Origin: Gammaproteobacteria bacterium
GTDB lineage: Bacteria; Pseudomonadota; Gammaproteobacteria; Acidiferrobacterales; Sulfurifustaceae
DNA: 64,000 bases
Direction of reading: 5' to 3'
NCBI GenBank assembly: GCA_016199745.1
Contig: JACQFZ010000048.1
Location: 1 to 64,000 of the forward strand
Shown: piece by piece, positions 42,452 to 51,151 of the stretch
How positions within the stretch are numbered: the stretch's first letter is position 1
How the letters are laid out: each line of letters opens with the position of its first letter
Position numbers and translations under genes: made by a program
Notes under the pieces: generated by a model
Told to the model about the DNA's origin: nothing
Database searches by the model: none
The model's input: the letters and a program-made list of their open reading frames with translations, nothing else

Positions 42452-44488
42452 ATGAGCCAAGCCTATCCTCTGATGTTCAGCGCTGGCCGCATCGGCCGGT
42501 TAATTCCGAAAAACCGCTTGGTATTGCCGCCGATGGTCCGCAACTACGCCGATGATGACGGGCACGCGACCGGGCGCTATATCACGCATATCGATCGCAT
42601 TGCCCGTGGCGGTGTCGGCACGATCATTTTGGAAGCGAGCTTCGTGCGTCAGGACGGCAAGGGATTTCTGAATCAACTCGGTATTCACCACGTCAGCGTT
42701 ATTCCACGCCTGCGAACGTTGGTCGACGCCGGCCATCATCATGGCGCACTCATGGGCATTCAGCTCTTTCACGGCGGCCGGCAGGCGTCGGCGAAGATCT
42801 CGGGCGAGCAACCGGTGGCGCCATCGGCGATTACCGATCCGGTGGTCAATGAATTGCCGCGTGCGTTGAGCGTGGCCGAGATCGGCGAGATCGTGCTTGC
42901 TTTCGGCAAGGCCGCTCACCGCGCTTACGTCGCCGGCGTCGACTTCGTCGAGTTGCACGGGGCGCACGGTTATCTGATCGCAGAATTTCTCTCGCCGTTC
43001 AGCAATTACCGCAACGATAATTATGGTGGCACGCCGGAGAACCGGCGGCGTTTTCTCGAAGAGGTGTACGCCAGCGTCCGCGCCAGCACCGCGCCGGATT
43101 TTCCGATCATTGTCCAGCTTTCGGGGGAGGAAACGCTGCCGGGTGGTTTGACACTCGATGAGACCGTTGCCACAGCCAAACGCCTGGAGCAATTGGGTGT
43201 AGCGGCACTGCACATCTCAACCGGCAGCTACGCCACCTATGCGCAGGGCACGATGATCCCACCGATGGCAGTCGAGGACGGCGTGCTACGACCGCTCGCC
43301 GAGCGCGTGAAGACGGCGGTCACGATTCCGGTCATTGCCGTTGGCAAGTTGCGCACGCCGGCGATGGTGGAGGAGGTATTGCAAAAAGGCCAAGCGGATT
43401 TCGTGGCCTTGGGTCGCAGCTTGCTGGCCGATCCCGACTGGCCGAACAAAGTAGCGGCCGGTCAACCGGCGGAAGTGCGGCACTGCATTGCCTGCAATCA
43501 AGGTTGTATCAGTCGGCTGTTCGATCAGAAATCGGTGTGGTGCACAGTCAATCCGGAAGTGAGTCACGAAATGTCGTTCGTCAATTTGCGCGGTGGCGAC
43601 GGCCGAAAATTATTAGTGATCGGTGGCGGACCCGCGGGCATGACCGCGGCGCGCTACGGCGCCATCGCCGGTTTCAAGGTGACGCTGCACGAATCGCGCG
43701 CGGTGCTCGGCGGGCAGCTGCCCGCCGCCGCGGCGGCGCCGCATCGGCAGGATTGGGCGATGCTGCGCGATTATTTGGCCCGCGAGCTCGAGCGACTCGG
43801 CGTCGAGGTGCGTCTCAACTCGACGATGAGCGCCGATGATATCGCGCGGCAAAAGCCGTGGGTGGTCATCGTCGCCACCGGCGCTGAGCCAGTGCGGCCG
43901 GAGATCCCCGGTTGGGAAGGCATGTGCGTTGCCACCGGACGCGACATCCTCGAACAATCGACCGCGCCTCAGGACCGCATTGTCATCGCCGGCGGCGGTT
44001 GCGCCGGCGCACAGACGGCGGAGTATCTTGTGGCACGCGGCAGCGATGTCACCTTGCTCGAAGCCGAGGGCGATATCGCCGTCGACGCACCGATCGACGA
44101 ACGCACGTTGCTGCTCAGCCGGTTGCAGCACGGCGGCGTCAAACTTATGCCGAATACACGGTTGGTAAACCTCGCGGTCGGCAACGTAGTGACACTGGCG
44201 CCGCACGAGACGCGCATGTTGCCGGCGGATATGGTCGTACTGTGTCTCGGCTCTCGGCCGGTGAATGCTGTCGCGAAGGGACTTGGCGACAGCGGCATCC
44301 GCCATTATGTGGTCGGCGACGCCGTGCGCCCGCGCAAGGTAACGGACGCGATTGCCGAAGGCGCATTCGCGATTCTCGATCTCGTGGGTACCAAGCTCGA
44401 TACCGAGGAGCGCGCGCTGATTTATCCGTCTCGGCGTGCGGTGAATAAGAATGCAACTAGCGAGGAGCACGAGGTGACCCATGCATGA
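42452..44488 (+). CDS. Old Yellow Enzyme-type NADH:flavin oxidoreductase (2,4-dienoyl-CoA reductase-like)
   Basis: The 678-residue fusion has a TIM-barrel FMN domain (PLMFSAGRIGRLIPKNRLVL; ELHGAHGYLIAEFLSPFSNY), a 4Fe-4S site (CIACNQGCISRLFDQKSVWC) and a C-terminal FAD/NAD domain (LVIGGGPAGMTAARYGAIAG; VIAGGGCAGAQTAEYLV). This is the FadH/BaiCD/TMADH architecture. It reduces activated C=C bonds with NAD(P)H; the substrate is unknown. An FNR-like site and -10 box precede it. The next gene overlaps its stop by 8 bp. Confidence 0.9.
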   Translation: MSQAYPLMFSAGRIGRLIPKNRLVLPPMVRNYADDDGHATGRYITHIDRIARGGVGTIILEASFVRQDGKGFLNQLGIHHVSVIPRLRTLVDAGHHHGALMGIQLFHGGRQASAKISGEQPVAPSAITDPVVNELPRALSVAEIGEIVLAFGKAAHRAYVAGVDFVELHGAHGYLIAEFLSPFSNYRNDNYGGTPENRRRFLEEVYASVRASTAPDFPIIVQLSGEETLPGGLTLDETVATAKRLEQLGVAALHISTGSYATYAQGTMIPPMAVEDGVLRPLAERVKTAVTIPVIAVGKLRTPAMVEEVLQKGQADFVALGRSLLADPDWPNKVAAGQPAEVRHCIACNQGCISRLFDQKSVWCTVNPEVSHEMSFVNLRGGDGRKLLVIGGGPAGMTAARYGAIAGFKVTLHESRAVLGGQLPAAAAAPHRQDWAMLRDYLARELERLGVEVRLNSTMSADDIARQKPWVVIVATGAEPVRPEIPGWEGMCVATGRDILEQSTAPQDRIVIAGGGCAGAQTAEYLVARGSDVTLLEAEGDIAVDAPIDERTLLLSRLQHGGVKLMPNTRLVNLAVGNVVTLAPHETRMLPADMVVLCLGSRPVNAVAKGLGDSGIRHYVVGDAVRPRKVTDAIAEGAFAILDLVGTKLDTEERALIYPSRRAVNKNATSEEHEVTHA

Positions 44489-44888
44489 CCCGGAAAAAAT
44501 AGCTGCCGGTGTATGGATCGATCATTCGAAGGCAGTGATCGTAACGCTCACCACGGACAACGAGCAGATCGACATCATCGAATCGAATGTGCAATGGCAG
44601 CGTCGGCGTAATGGTTCGATAGTGTCGCGGCGACGCGAGCCCCGACCGGCGGACGATCAGCGGACGCGGGATTTCGTTGGCCACTTGAATATCTATTACG
44701 ACGAGGTCATCGCGAAACTGCATGACGCCGACAGCGTGCTGATATTCGGCCCTGGTCTGGCGAAGGGCGAGTTCGAGCGGCGACTCGACCGAAACAAGAT
44801 CCGCGGCCAGATCGAAGAGGTCGAGGCAGTCGATAAAATGACGCCGCGGCAAATCGCGGCGAAGGTACGCCACCATTTTCACCGGTAA
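44481..44888 (+). CDS. eRF1/Pelota-like 'translational machinery' family protein
   Basis: The 135-residue protein begins with GVWIDHSKAVIVTL and ends with SVLIFGPGLAKGEFERRLDR...VEAVDKMTPRQIAAKVRHHF. The pattern VWIDH...GPG.AK.EF...VD..T..QI.A...HF is typical of small bacterial proteins with an eRF1 domain-like fold, which lack an assigned activity. It overlaps the Old Yellow Enzyme gene and lies near HPF and a DksA-like gene, which would fit a ribosome-linked role (inference). Confidence 0.65.
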   Translation: MHDPEKIAAGVWIDHSKAVIVTLTTDNEQIDIIESNVQWQRRRNGSIVSRRREPRPADDQRTRDFVGHLNIYYDEVIAKLHDADSVLIFGPGLAKGEFERRLDRNKIRGQIEEVEAVDKMTPRQIAAKVRHHFHR

Positions 44889-44939
44889 ATTCCACGAATC
44901 GGTCAACACCAGCTTAGCCAGCAGAAGGAAAATCGTGGC

Positions 44940-45479
44940 ATGGCGGAAGAAGTAATGGGATTTATCGCGTCGCATCGCCGCGGCAAGCCGGCCCATCAAA
45001 TCCAGCTACAACTGCGCGAGCTGGCACAGCTGCTTAACTCGATGGACGCAACGCCGTTTCATCACCGCGACCTGGACCGCGATGCAGAAGAGTTTATCGA
45101 AAGTTGGGCATTGGAATTTCCGGCGCGTGGCGACTTCGCAATTAGTATTCTGCTCGAAAAGTTTCCACCGGAAGATCCAACGGCGATTGCGACCGAAGCG
45201 ATCCACAATTACTGCAGAATGGATTTATTTCCAGTAGCTCATGGCCCCACCAATCGTCCATATAACCACGTGCCGGCGAGCATCGCCGCCACGAAGATGA
45301 TGACCGGCGGCGCGAACGTGACCAGCGCGGTAACCGCCGGACCTGGACAGAATCCGGCGAGTCCCCAGCCGATGCCGAACAGCGCCGCTCCACCGATTAA
45401 CCGCAGGTCGAGCTCGGTTTTGGTAGGTAACACGAAGCTGGTCGCGAGCAGCGGATGCGGCCGCTTCAATATCCAGTGA
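44940..45479 (+). pseudogene. Truncated gene fused to antisense of YeeE/YedE
   Basis: The first 95 or so residues look like a real protein (RGKPAHQIQLQLRELAQLLN; DLDRDAEEFIESWALEFP; EAIHNYCRM). After about 45225 the frame enters the complement of the YeeE/YedE gene, and the encoded sequence (MMTGGANVTSAVTAGPGQNP) has no coding character. A deletion seems to have removed the 3' end. The family is not recognised. Translation would give a protein with a random tail. Confidence 0.5.
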
Positions 45480-45676
45480 AATGCCGGTATCGACACCATT
45501 AGTGCGCCGGCGAAGACGACGGCGAGCGTTGGATCCCACTCGCCGGTGATGTCGAGAAAGCCGATGATCTTGGCAGGGTCAACCATCTGTGAGATGACGA
45601 GCCCGAGGCCGAACAGAATACCCGAGGCCAGGGCCGAGAGTAGGTACGCTGCCCGGAGGTGTAGTCCATGCGTCAT
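45239..45676 (-). CDS. YeeE/YedE-family sulfur-transport half protein (DUF6691)
   Basis: The 145-residue membrane protein has about four spans with GILFGLGLVISQMVDPAKII, then FDLDLRLIGGAALFGIGWGL-type sequence (LDLRLIGGAALFGIGWGLAG) and FCPGPAV. This is the second half of split YeeE/YedE transporters that import thiosulfate or persulfide sulfur. It follows the other half by 3 bp. The conserved Cys in GFCPGP is present. Confidence 0.85.
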   Translation of the reverse strand: MTHGLHLRAAYLLSALASGILFGLGLVISQMVDPAKIIGFLDITGEWDPTLAVVFAGALMVSIPAFHWILKRPHPLLATSFVLPTKTELDLRLIGGAALFGIGWGLAGFCPGPAVTALVTFAPPVIIFVAAMLAGTWLYGRLVGP

Positions 45677-45679
45677 GAT

Positions 45680-46108
45680 TCAGGCTCCCAGTACATGACG
45701 TTTGATTAAGACGGTGATGATGGCGCTGAGCTGAAAAACCAACGTCGCCACGATCGAGCGCTTAGAGAAGCGGGCAATACCGCACACCCCGTGGCCGCTG
45801 GTGCAACCGCTGCCCATGCGCGTCCCGAACCCGACCAGCAATCCGGCGACGGCCATCGTTGGCCACGATGCTTCAAGCGTGATGCGCAGAGGTTCGCCGC
45901 GTGCGAACACGAACGCGAGCGCACCGATCCACAATCCGGCGACGAACATGAAACGCCATCCGAGCTCGCCGCGGCGGGGCGCCAGCAGTCCCCCGACAAT
46001 GCCGCTGATGCCGGCGATGCGGCCGTTGGCGAATAACAGCAGGGCAGTGCTGATGCCGATCAGGATACCGCCGAGCAAGCCGCTGTAGGGAGTGAAGTTA
46101 TCTGTCAT
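45680..46108 (-). CDS. YeeE/YedE-family sulfur-transport half protein
   Basis: The 142-residue membrane protein has SGLLGGILIGISTALLLFAN, GRIAGISGIVGGLL and the signature GSGCTSGHGVCGIARFS, in which Cys residues relay sulfur species in YeeE/TsuA. It pairs with 45239-45676 to form a complete transporter. The persulfide dioxygenase gene upstream on the same strand suggests a sulfide or persulfide handling unit. Confidence 0.88.
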   Translation of the reverse strand: MTDNFTPYSGLLGGILIGISTALLLFANGRIAGISGIVGGLLAPRRGELGWRFMFVAGLWIGALAFVFARGEPLRITLEASWPTMAVAGLLVGFGTRMGSGCTSGHGVCGIARFSKRSIVATLVFQLSAIITVLIKRHVLGA

Positions 46109-46172
46109 GGTGTGGGCTACCGGTTGTCGTTAAGGCACCCGGGCTGTTCGGATGCCGGTTTCACAGGACGTC

Positions 46173-46922
46173 TCAGCCTTGCAGGCTGAGCGTCATCTGT
46201 GCACAGTACTCCTTCATCTTCTCCGGCAGATGCGAGGGGCACACGCCGCACTGCCGGTTGCCGGACACCGCGTAGTCGATAAACTTCGGGTACGGCAACT
46301 TCAGCTCGCTCATCAACTGTATGAACTGATCGAGGCGTATCTCTAGATTCACGCGCGGATTGCGCTTTTTTTCTTGCGCGATCGTTGACACGCGGCGGCC
46401 CTGATAGTCGTGCGCTGGATAAATCAGGCAATCGTCCGGCAGCCGAAACAGCTTTTCGTGGATGCTGCGATACAACGCCGCGGCGCTGCCGTTCTGAAAA
46501 TCGGTGCGCCCGCAGCCGTCGATGAGTAGCGCATCGCCGGTGAACACACGGTCGTTCCACCAGTAACAAAAATGGTCGTCGGTATGCCCGGGCGTGTAGA
46601 GCGGAACCAGACGCACGCTCCCGACCTGTAGAGGCACGCCATCTTCGATCGCCACGTCGGCGCACGCCACGCGGTTCATTGCTGGGAAAGCGATACGACT
46701 TCCGGTTTCCTGTTTCAGACGCAACGCGGCGGTGATGTGATCCGCATGGACGTGTGTGTCGACGGTGTATGCGAGCTTTAGACCGAGCGATTTAATCAGC
46801 GCCAGGTCACGCTCCCAGGCGGAGTACACCGGATCGATCAAGACCGCCTGCCGCATTTCTGTGCAGCCCACCAAATAAGTGTAAGTGCTCGACAACGGCT
46901 CAAACAGCTGGTGAAAAATCAT
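46173..46922 (-). CDS. MBL-fold persulfide dioxygenase-like (ETHE1/Blh type)
   Basis: The 249-residue protein has the metal motif THVHADHITAA, YTPGHTDDHFCYW, GDALLIDGCGRTDFQ and YPAHDYQGR, the signature of ETHE1-type persulfide dioxygenases. The C-terminal extension with NRQCGVCPSHLPEKMKEYC adds a Cys pair. It converts glutathione persulfide to sulfite. ATG 46922 has GGAGG close by; the first bases overlap the upstream APH/kinase gene. Adjacent YeeE/YedE genes support sulfur detoxification. Confidence 0.88.
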   Translation of the reverse strand: MIFHQLFEPLSSTYTYLVGCTEMRQAVLIDPVYSAWERDLALIKSLGLKLAYTVDTHVHADHITAALRLKQETGSRIAFPAMNRVACADVAIEDGVPLQVGSVRLVPLYTPGHTDDHFCYWWNDRVFTGDALLIDGCGRTDFQNGSAAALYRSIHEKLFRLPDDCLIYPAHDYQGRRVSTIAQEKKRNPRVNLEIRLDQFIQLMSELKLPYPKFIDYAVSGNRQCGVCPSHLPEKMKEYCAQMTLSLQG

Positions 46923-48582
46923 TTGTCCTCCGTGTTCCAACACGGTCGATTCGGCGGACGATATTCTCCGGCACGAAACCAGTCTTGCGAAAGACAGTCG
47001 CCCAGGCACGCGTTGCGTCGGCACTGTTGAACGGCGCACTCGATTCGTAAGCGACGGTGACGGCCAGCTCCGGCGGTTGCAGCGGCTCATGGATCCGCTG
47101 CTGGTATTCGAGTACAGCGATATCGGCCTCGGAAGCATCGCTCGATGTTCGTTGACGCTCGAGTATACGTGCGCGCAACACGGTGTCGTCGGCGACGATG
47201 TCGAGAATCGCGAACGGTACACGCGCGGCTTGCGCCATATCCCGGAAGGGATCGCGCTGCGCGCGTTTGAGGAACGTGGCATCGACGATAACGGAATAGC
47301 CGGACTCGATGATGGCATGGGCTAAATCGAGCAGCCGCTCATACGTTAGCCCGCTGTCGTCGGCGCTGTATATTCCAGCGCCGACCGCCGAGGTGGTATG
47401 CGCGAGCGCGGGCATGCCATGCTGCCGCTTGCGCTCTACGTCCGAGCGGATGCGCACCGCGCCGATCGCTTCGAGCAGCGGCTGCGTGCAGGTCGTCTTG
47501 CCAGTGCCGGAGAAACCGTGGGTGATCATCAGCATCGGCGGTGGGGCGATCGTCTGTTGCTTCGCCAGCGCGATATAGCCGCGGCACTGGCCGAGCAAGC
47601 GCGTCTTCTCTGGTGGCGATACGTTCGACTGGTGCGTGCGCAGCGCGTGAACCTTGGCGCGCACCAGCGCGCGGTAGACCCCATAGAACCGAAGCACGCG
47701 CAGCCCTTCGTAGTCGCCGGTGATATCGAGGTATCGGTTGAGTAGGCGCTGCGCCAGATCCGTGCGCCTGCGGTCCTGCAGGTCCATGACCACGAACGCG
47801 ACTTCGTTCATGACATCGATCCAACGCAAGTTGGCACTGAACTCGAGGCAATCGAACAGCGTTACCTGACCATCGACCAGCGCCACGTTGCCGAGATGAC
47901 AGTCGCCGTGGCACTCGCGCACGAAGCCGGTGCGCTTGCGTTCGCCGAGCTCGGCCTGCAATACCTGGTGCTGGAAATTGGTCCACTGCTCCAAGGAATC
48001 GAGATCCGCCAGCTCGGACGATCCACTCAGCGTGGTCTTAAGCTGGCGAAAATTTTCCAGCGCCGGCTGCTCGATCGCAGACGGCGTGCCGTACATGTCA
48101 TCGGCCGATGCCGTGCTCGCCGATGCATGCAGCGTGGCGATCCTCTCAGCCAGCTGATCGATGTGCGCCGGCGTCAGCTCGCCGCGCGTTAACAACCGAC
48201 CGAGCAGATGCTCCTGTGAAAAGCGGCGCATCTTCACCGCGTACTCGATCGCTGGCCCGCTGCCGCCGAGCACCGGATGGTCCGCCGTGCCGCTGATGGC
48301 AATAACATCCACGTAGAGCCCCGGCGCGGTTCGGCGATTGAGGCGCAGCTCTTCTTCGCAATAGAACTTGCGCGCGCTCAGCGTGCGAAAATCGAGAAAG
48401 CCTAGATCGATCGCTTTCTTAATTTTGTAAGCAAACGATCCGACGAGGAATACGTAGGAAATATGCGTTTGCAACAACTCGACGCCGCCATCAGCCGCGT
48501 GATCATAGAGCAACAGCTCGTGCAGCGATGCGACGAGTTGTCCCTGGTCGATGGTTAAATATGTGTCCTTGTCTGTCGACAT
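46900..48582 (-). CDS. APH-like and P-loop kinase fusion protein
   Basis: The 560-residue protein has an aminoglycoside-phosphotransferase-like N-terminal domain (FVRECHGDCHLGNVALVDGQ; LFDCLEFSANLRWIDVMNEV) and a C-terminal P-loop domain (LMITHGFSGTGKTTCTQPLL), the common 'bifunctional aminoglycoside phosphotransferase/ATP-binding' family. These are usually not resistance genes and their physiological substrates are unknown. It overlaps the persulfide dioxygenase gene by 23 bp. Confidence 0.85.
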   Translation of the reverse strand: MSTDKDTYLTIDQGQLVASLHELLLYDHAADGGVELLQTHISYVFLVGSFAYKIKKAIDLGFLDFRTLSARKFYCEEELRLNRRTAPGLYVDVIAISGTADHPVLGGSGPAIEYAVKMRRFSQEHLLGRLLTRGELTPAHIDQLAERIATLHASASTASADDMYGTPSAIEQPALENFRQLKTTLSGSSELADLDSLEQWTNFQHQVLQAELGERKRTGFVRECHGDCHLGNVALVDGQVTLFDCLEFSANLRWIDVMNEVAFVVMDLQDRRRTDLAQRLLNRYLDITGDYEGLRVLRFYGVYRALVRAKVHALRTHQSNVSPPEKTRLLGQCRGYIALAKQQTIAPPPMLMITHGFSGTGKTTCTQPLLEAIGAVRIRSDVERKRQHGMPALAHTTSAVGAGIYSADDSGLTYERLLDLAHAIIESGYSVIVDATFLKRAQRDPFRDMAQAARVPFAILDIVADDTVLRARILERQRTSSDASEADIAVLEYQQRIHEPLQPPELAVTVAYESSAPFNSADATRAWATVFRKTGFVPENIVRRIDRVGTRRTNDFSPAV

Positions 48583-48588
48583 CGTTCC

Positions 48589-49617
48589 TCACGACGCTAT
48601 TCGCGGAGAACGACGAATGCGACTTCGCTTTGATAGAGCTTGTCCGGCGGCATTTTCCGCATTGAATTTCTGACCTGAAACCATCAGCCGCGATGCCGTC
48701 GGGCAATGCCGCCGATAGTTATTTCGTCCCTGATTTTTCGCCTGATACATCGCCTGGTCCGCGTTATCCAGCAGGTCTTGCGCGTTATCACCATCACCCG
48801 GATGTATCGCGACGCCAATGCTCACGGATGCATGTACCTTGTGCCCATCGATCATAAAGGGTCGCGAAATCGTGTCTAGCAATTTAGCGGCGAGCTTATC
48901 GGCGATCTCCGGGCCGTCGACATCGGCCTGAAGGACGGCGAACTCATCGCCGCCGAGCCTGGCAACGGTGTCGGTCTTGCGGACAGCGGCGCGTAACCGG
49001 TCGGCGACGGTGAGTAACAGACTGTCGCCGCCGTGGTGCCCCAACGTATCGTTGATCGACTTGAAGTTATCGATGTCGACATAGAGTACCGCCAGCGAAT
49101 TCGGCAGGCGTCCGGACTTGGCGAACGCCTGCTTCAGTGTGTCGAAAAACAAGGCGCGATTCGGCAGGCCGGTCAGTGCGTCATGATAGGCAAGATGTCG
49201 CTCGTGTTCGATTTCTTGCTTGCGTCGCGTGACGTCATGGTGAATAGCGACATAGTGAGTAATGACGCCGGTGTGATTGCGCAGGGGAGTGATCACTTGT
49301 TCCACGGTAAACAGATTGCCGTCTTTGCGGCGCTCTACGATGTCGTCGCGCCAAGTATTGCCGGCAAGAATCGTTTCCCAAAGTTTTCGATAAAACGCTG
49401 TGTCCTGTACGCCGGATTTCAGAATTCGCGGATTCTTGCCGATGATTTCGTCAGACGGGTAACCGCTGATTCGGCAGAAGGCGTCATTGACCCAAACGAT
49501 GTGGCCTTGCCGGTCGGCGATGAAGACCGGATTATCGATCGCCGTCAGCGCGTTCGCCAACAATTCCGGCGGCAGCGATGATCCGACCGCAGAAGGAGGA
49601 TGCCTTTGCGCGCACAT
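48589..49617 (-). CDS. PAS-GGDEF diguanylate cyclase
   Basis: The 342-residue cytosolic protein has a PAS domain (NPVFIADRQGHIVWVNDAFC; RISGYPSDEIIGKNPRI), a PAC segment and a GGDEF domain with LAYHDALTGLPNRALFF and the active-site motif RLGGDEFAVL. It makes c-di-GMP from GTP. No clear RxxD inhibitory site was seen upstream of GGDEF. AAGGAG stands 7 nt before the ATG. It lies just downstream of the FNR gene. The PilZ protein at 33593 is a possible receptor. Confidence 0.92.
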   Translation of the reverse strand: MCAQRHPPSAVGSSLPPELLANALTAIDNPVFIADRQGHIVWVNDAFCRISGYPSDEIIGKNPRILKSGVQDTAFYRKLWETILAGNTWRDDIVERRKDGNLFTVEQVITPLRNHTGVITHYVAIHHDVTRRKQEIEHERHLAYHDALTGLPNRALFFDTLKQAFAKSGRLPNSLAVLYVDIDNFKSINDTLGHHGGDSLLLTVADRLRAAVRKTDTVARLGGDEFAVLQADVDGPEIADKLAAKLLDTISRPFMIDGHKVHASVSIGVAIHPGDGDNAQDLLDNADQAMYQAKNQGRNNYRRHCPTASRLMVSGQKFNAENAAGQALSKRSRIRRSPRIAS

Positions 49618-49640
49618 GGGTGACTCCTTGTCGTATCGCG

Positions 49641-50423
49641 TTACGCCGATCTTCCTAAAATCGCCTGAAGCCCCGTCATGTCACGCAGGTGCACGTGTTT
49701 TTGCTGAATGTCGATCAGACCGGATTGCTGCAACCGCGAGAATACGCGGCTCACGGTTTCGAGTTTCAGCCCAAGATAGCTACCGATCTCCTCGCGCGTC
49801 ATGCGCAGAATAAATTCGGACGCGGCATAACCGCGCGCGGCGAAGCGTTGCGATAGGCCGAGCAAGAAGGCGGTGACGCGGCCCTCCGCGGGCATCGTGC
49901 CGAGCAGCATCATCACGCCTTGATCGCGCACGATTTCGCGGCTCATCATGCGATGGAATTGACGCTGCAAGGTGGGCAAGCGGCTCGCCATTTTTTCGAG
50001 GTGCGCGAACGGAATAACGCAAACAACGGCGTCCCCGAGCGCCTTGACGGTTAGGTTGTGCGTGTCGTTCTCAATACCGTCAAGACCGATGATCTCACCG
50101 GTCATTTGGAAACCGGTCACTTGTTCGTGACCGTCTTCGGTGATTGCGTAGCTCTTGAAAAAGCCGCTGCGAACGGCGTAGAGCGAATCGAAAGCCGCGC
50201 CGGCGCGGTAAAGCGTGTCGCCGCGTTTTAGTTGACGACGAGTGAAGTGCAAGCCATCGAGAAACTCGGCGTCGGTGCCAGTCATGCCGCACGGTAGGCA
50301 GAGGTGACGCAGATTGCAACTCGAACACAATGTCGGGCAACGCTCCACATTTGTTGGCGCTGCGCGGCGATTGCTAGGTATCGACATATTGTCGGTCGTA
50401 CAAAAAGCGGCGGCGGATCCCAT
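49641..50423 (-). CDS. fnr: FNR/ANR-type oxygen-sensing transcriptional regulator
   Basis: The 260-residue protein carries cluster ligands Cys33, Cys36 and Cys42 in CSSCNLRHLC (CX2CX5C) and Cys135 in DAVVCVIPF, the positions of FNR C20, C23, C29 and C122. The cNMP-like domain is followed by a Crp-type HTH (MTREEIGSYLGLKLETVSRV) whose E..SR matches the residues that read TTGAT. It should bind the 14-bp TTGAT-N4-ATCAA sites found throughout the window when the [4Fe-4S] cluster is intact. GAGG lies 8 nt before the ATG. No FNR site was seen before the gene itself. Confidence 0.95.
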   Translation of the reverse strand: MGSAAAFCTTDNMSIPSNRRAAPTNVERCPTLCSSCNLRHLCLPCGMTGTDAEFLDGLHFTRRQLKRGDTLYRAGAAFDSLYAVRSGFFKSYAITEDGHEQVTGFQMTGEIIGLDGIENDTHNLTVKALGDAVVCVIPFAHLEKMASRLPTLQRQFHRMMSREIVRDQGVMMLLGTMPAEGRVTAFLLGLSQRFAARGYAASEFILRMTREEIGSYLGLKLETVSRVFSRLQQSGLIDIQQKHVHLRDMTGLQAILGRSA

Positions 50424-50463
50424 GGTGACGTCCTCTTTGAGGTATTGGCTGATCTATTAATAG

Positions 50464-50847
50464 TTACGCGGGCGCAGCGCCCGCGATAACGTCCTTGATT
50501 TTTCCGAACTCACTCGTTTTATCGAAGAACGCGTTTGCACCCGCATCGAGACACGCGCGGCGGATTTGTGCCAGCGGGTAATTAGTCAGCACAATGACGA
50601 CAGCATTAGGCATCTGCGGGCGAATCATGCGCAGCACATCTGCGCCGGTGCCGCCCTCGAGCTGAAAATCGAGGACGACAAAATCGGGGCGCGTGTTCAT
50701 GATTCCGATCACCGCATCGATCGGCGTTCCGGCCTCGCCGACAACGGTGACACCGTCAATGGCGCGCACTAACTCAACCAAACGCGCACGCACCGCGACG
50801 GAATCTTCGACAATAAAAACGCTCTTTAAAGTAACCGACATTTCCAT
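50464..50847 (-). CDS. Single-domain response regulator
   Basis: The 127-residue protein is a CheY-like receiver: FIVEDSVAVRARLVEL, phosphorylatable Asp in VVLDFQLEGG, Thr in VIVLTNYP and Lys in FFDKTSEF. No output domain. It may relay phosphate or bind a partner; the cognate kinase is not obvious. It lies 40 bp upstream of fnr on the same strand. Confidence 0.9.
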   Translation of the reverse strand: MEMSVTLKSVFIVEDSVAVRARLVELVRAIDGVTVVGEAGTPIDAVIGIMNTRPDFVVLDFQLEGGTGADVLRMIRPQMPNAVVIVLTNYPLAQIRRACLDAGANAFFDKTSEFGKIKDVIAGAAPA

Positions 50848-51082
50848 GGATGAAAGTATCGGTTGGCAATGCCCGCCATCGTATCGGTGGGTGCTGATTC
50901 TGCCGGTCAGGATGTTCTGATTTTAGAGGTAGGACGAGGAGGGGTGTGCGTAGGAATTTTCCTACCTGCACGGGCTCGATTGGACGGTTGTGCGATGCGC
51001 GATCCGAATCGAGCCGCCGGTAGAGCGGGCGTTAACGAAATTCGATCACCGAGCTGAGTTTCCTTCGCGATCCGTCCTTCCC

Positions 51083-51096
51083 TTGATTTGCATCAA
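51083..51096. promoter_or_regulatory. FNR/ANR site TTGATTTGCATCAA (membrane operon)
   Basis: Perfect site, identical to 28985-28998. TATGCT at 51119-51124 is at class II spacing, giving a start near 51131 and a GTG at 51152 with GGAG upstream. Between the response regulator (50847) and this GTG no other gene was seen. Confidence 0.8.
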
Positions 51097-51151
51097 CATG
51101 GCCCATTCGCGGCGGCGCTATGCTGGGGCCAACTTAAGACGGAGAAGTCCT

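Noticed and set aside
46900-48582. Antibiotic-resistance aminoglycoside phosphotransferase
   Set aside because: The APH-like domain is fused to a P-loop kinase in a widespread housekeeping-type family; no evidence for drug resistance.
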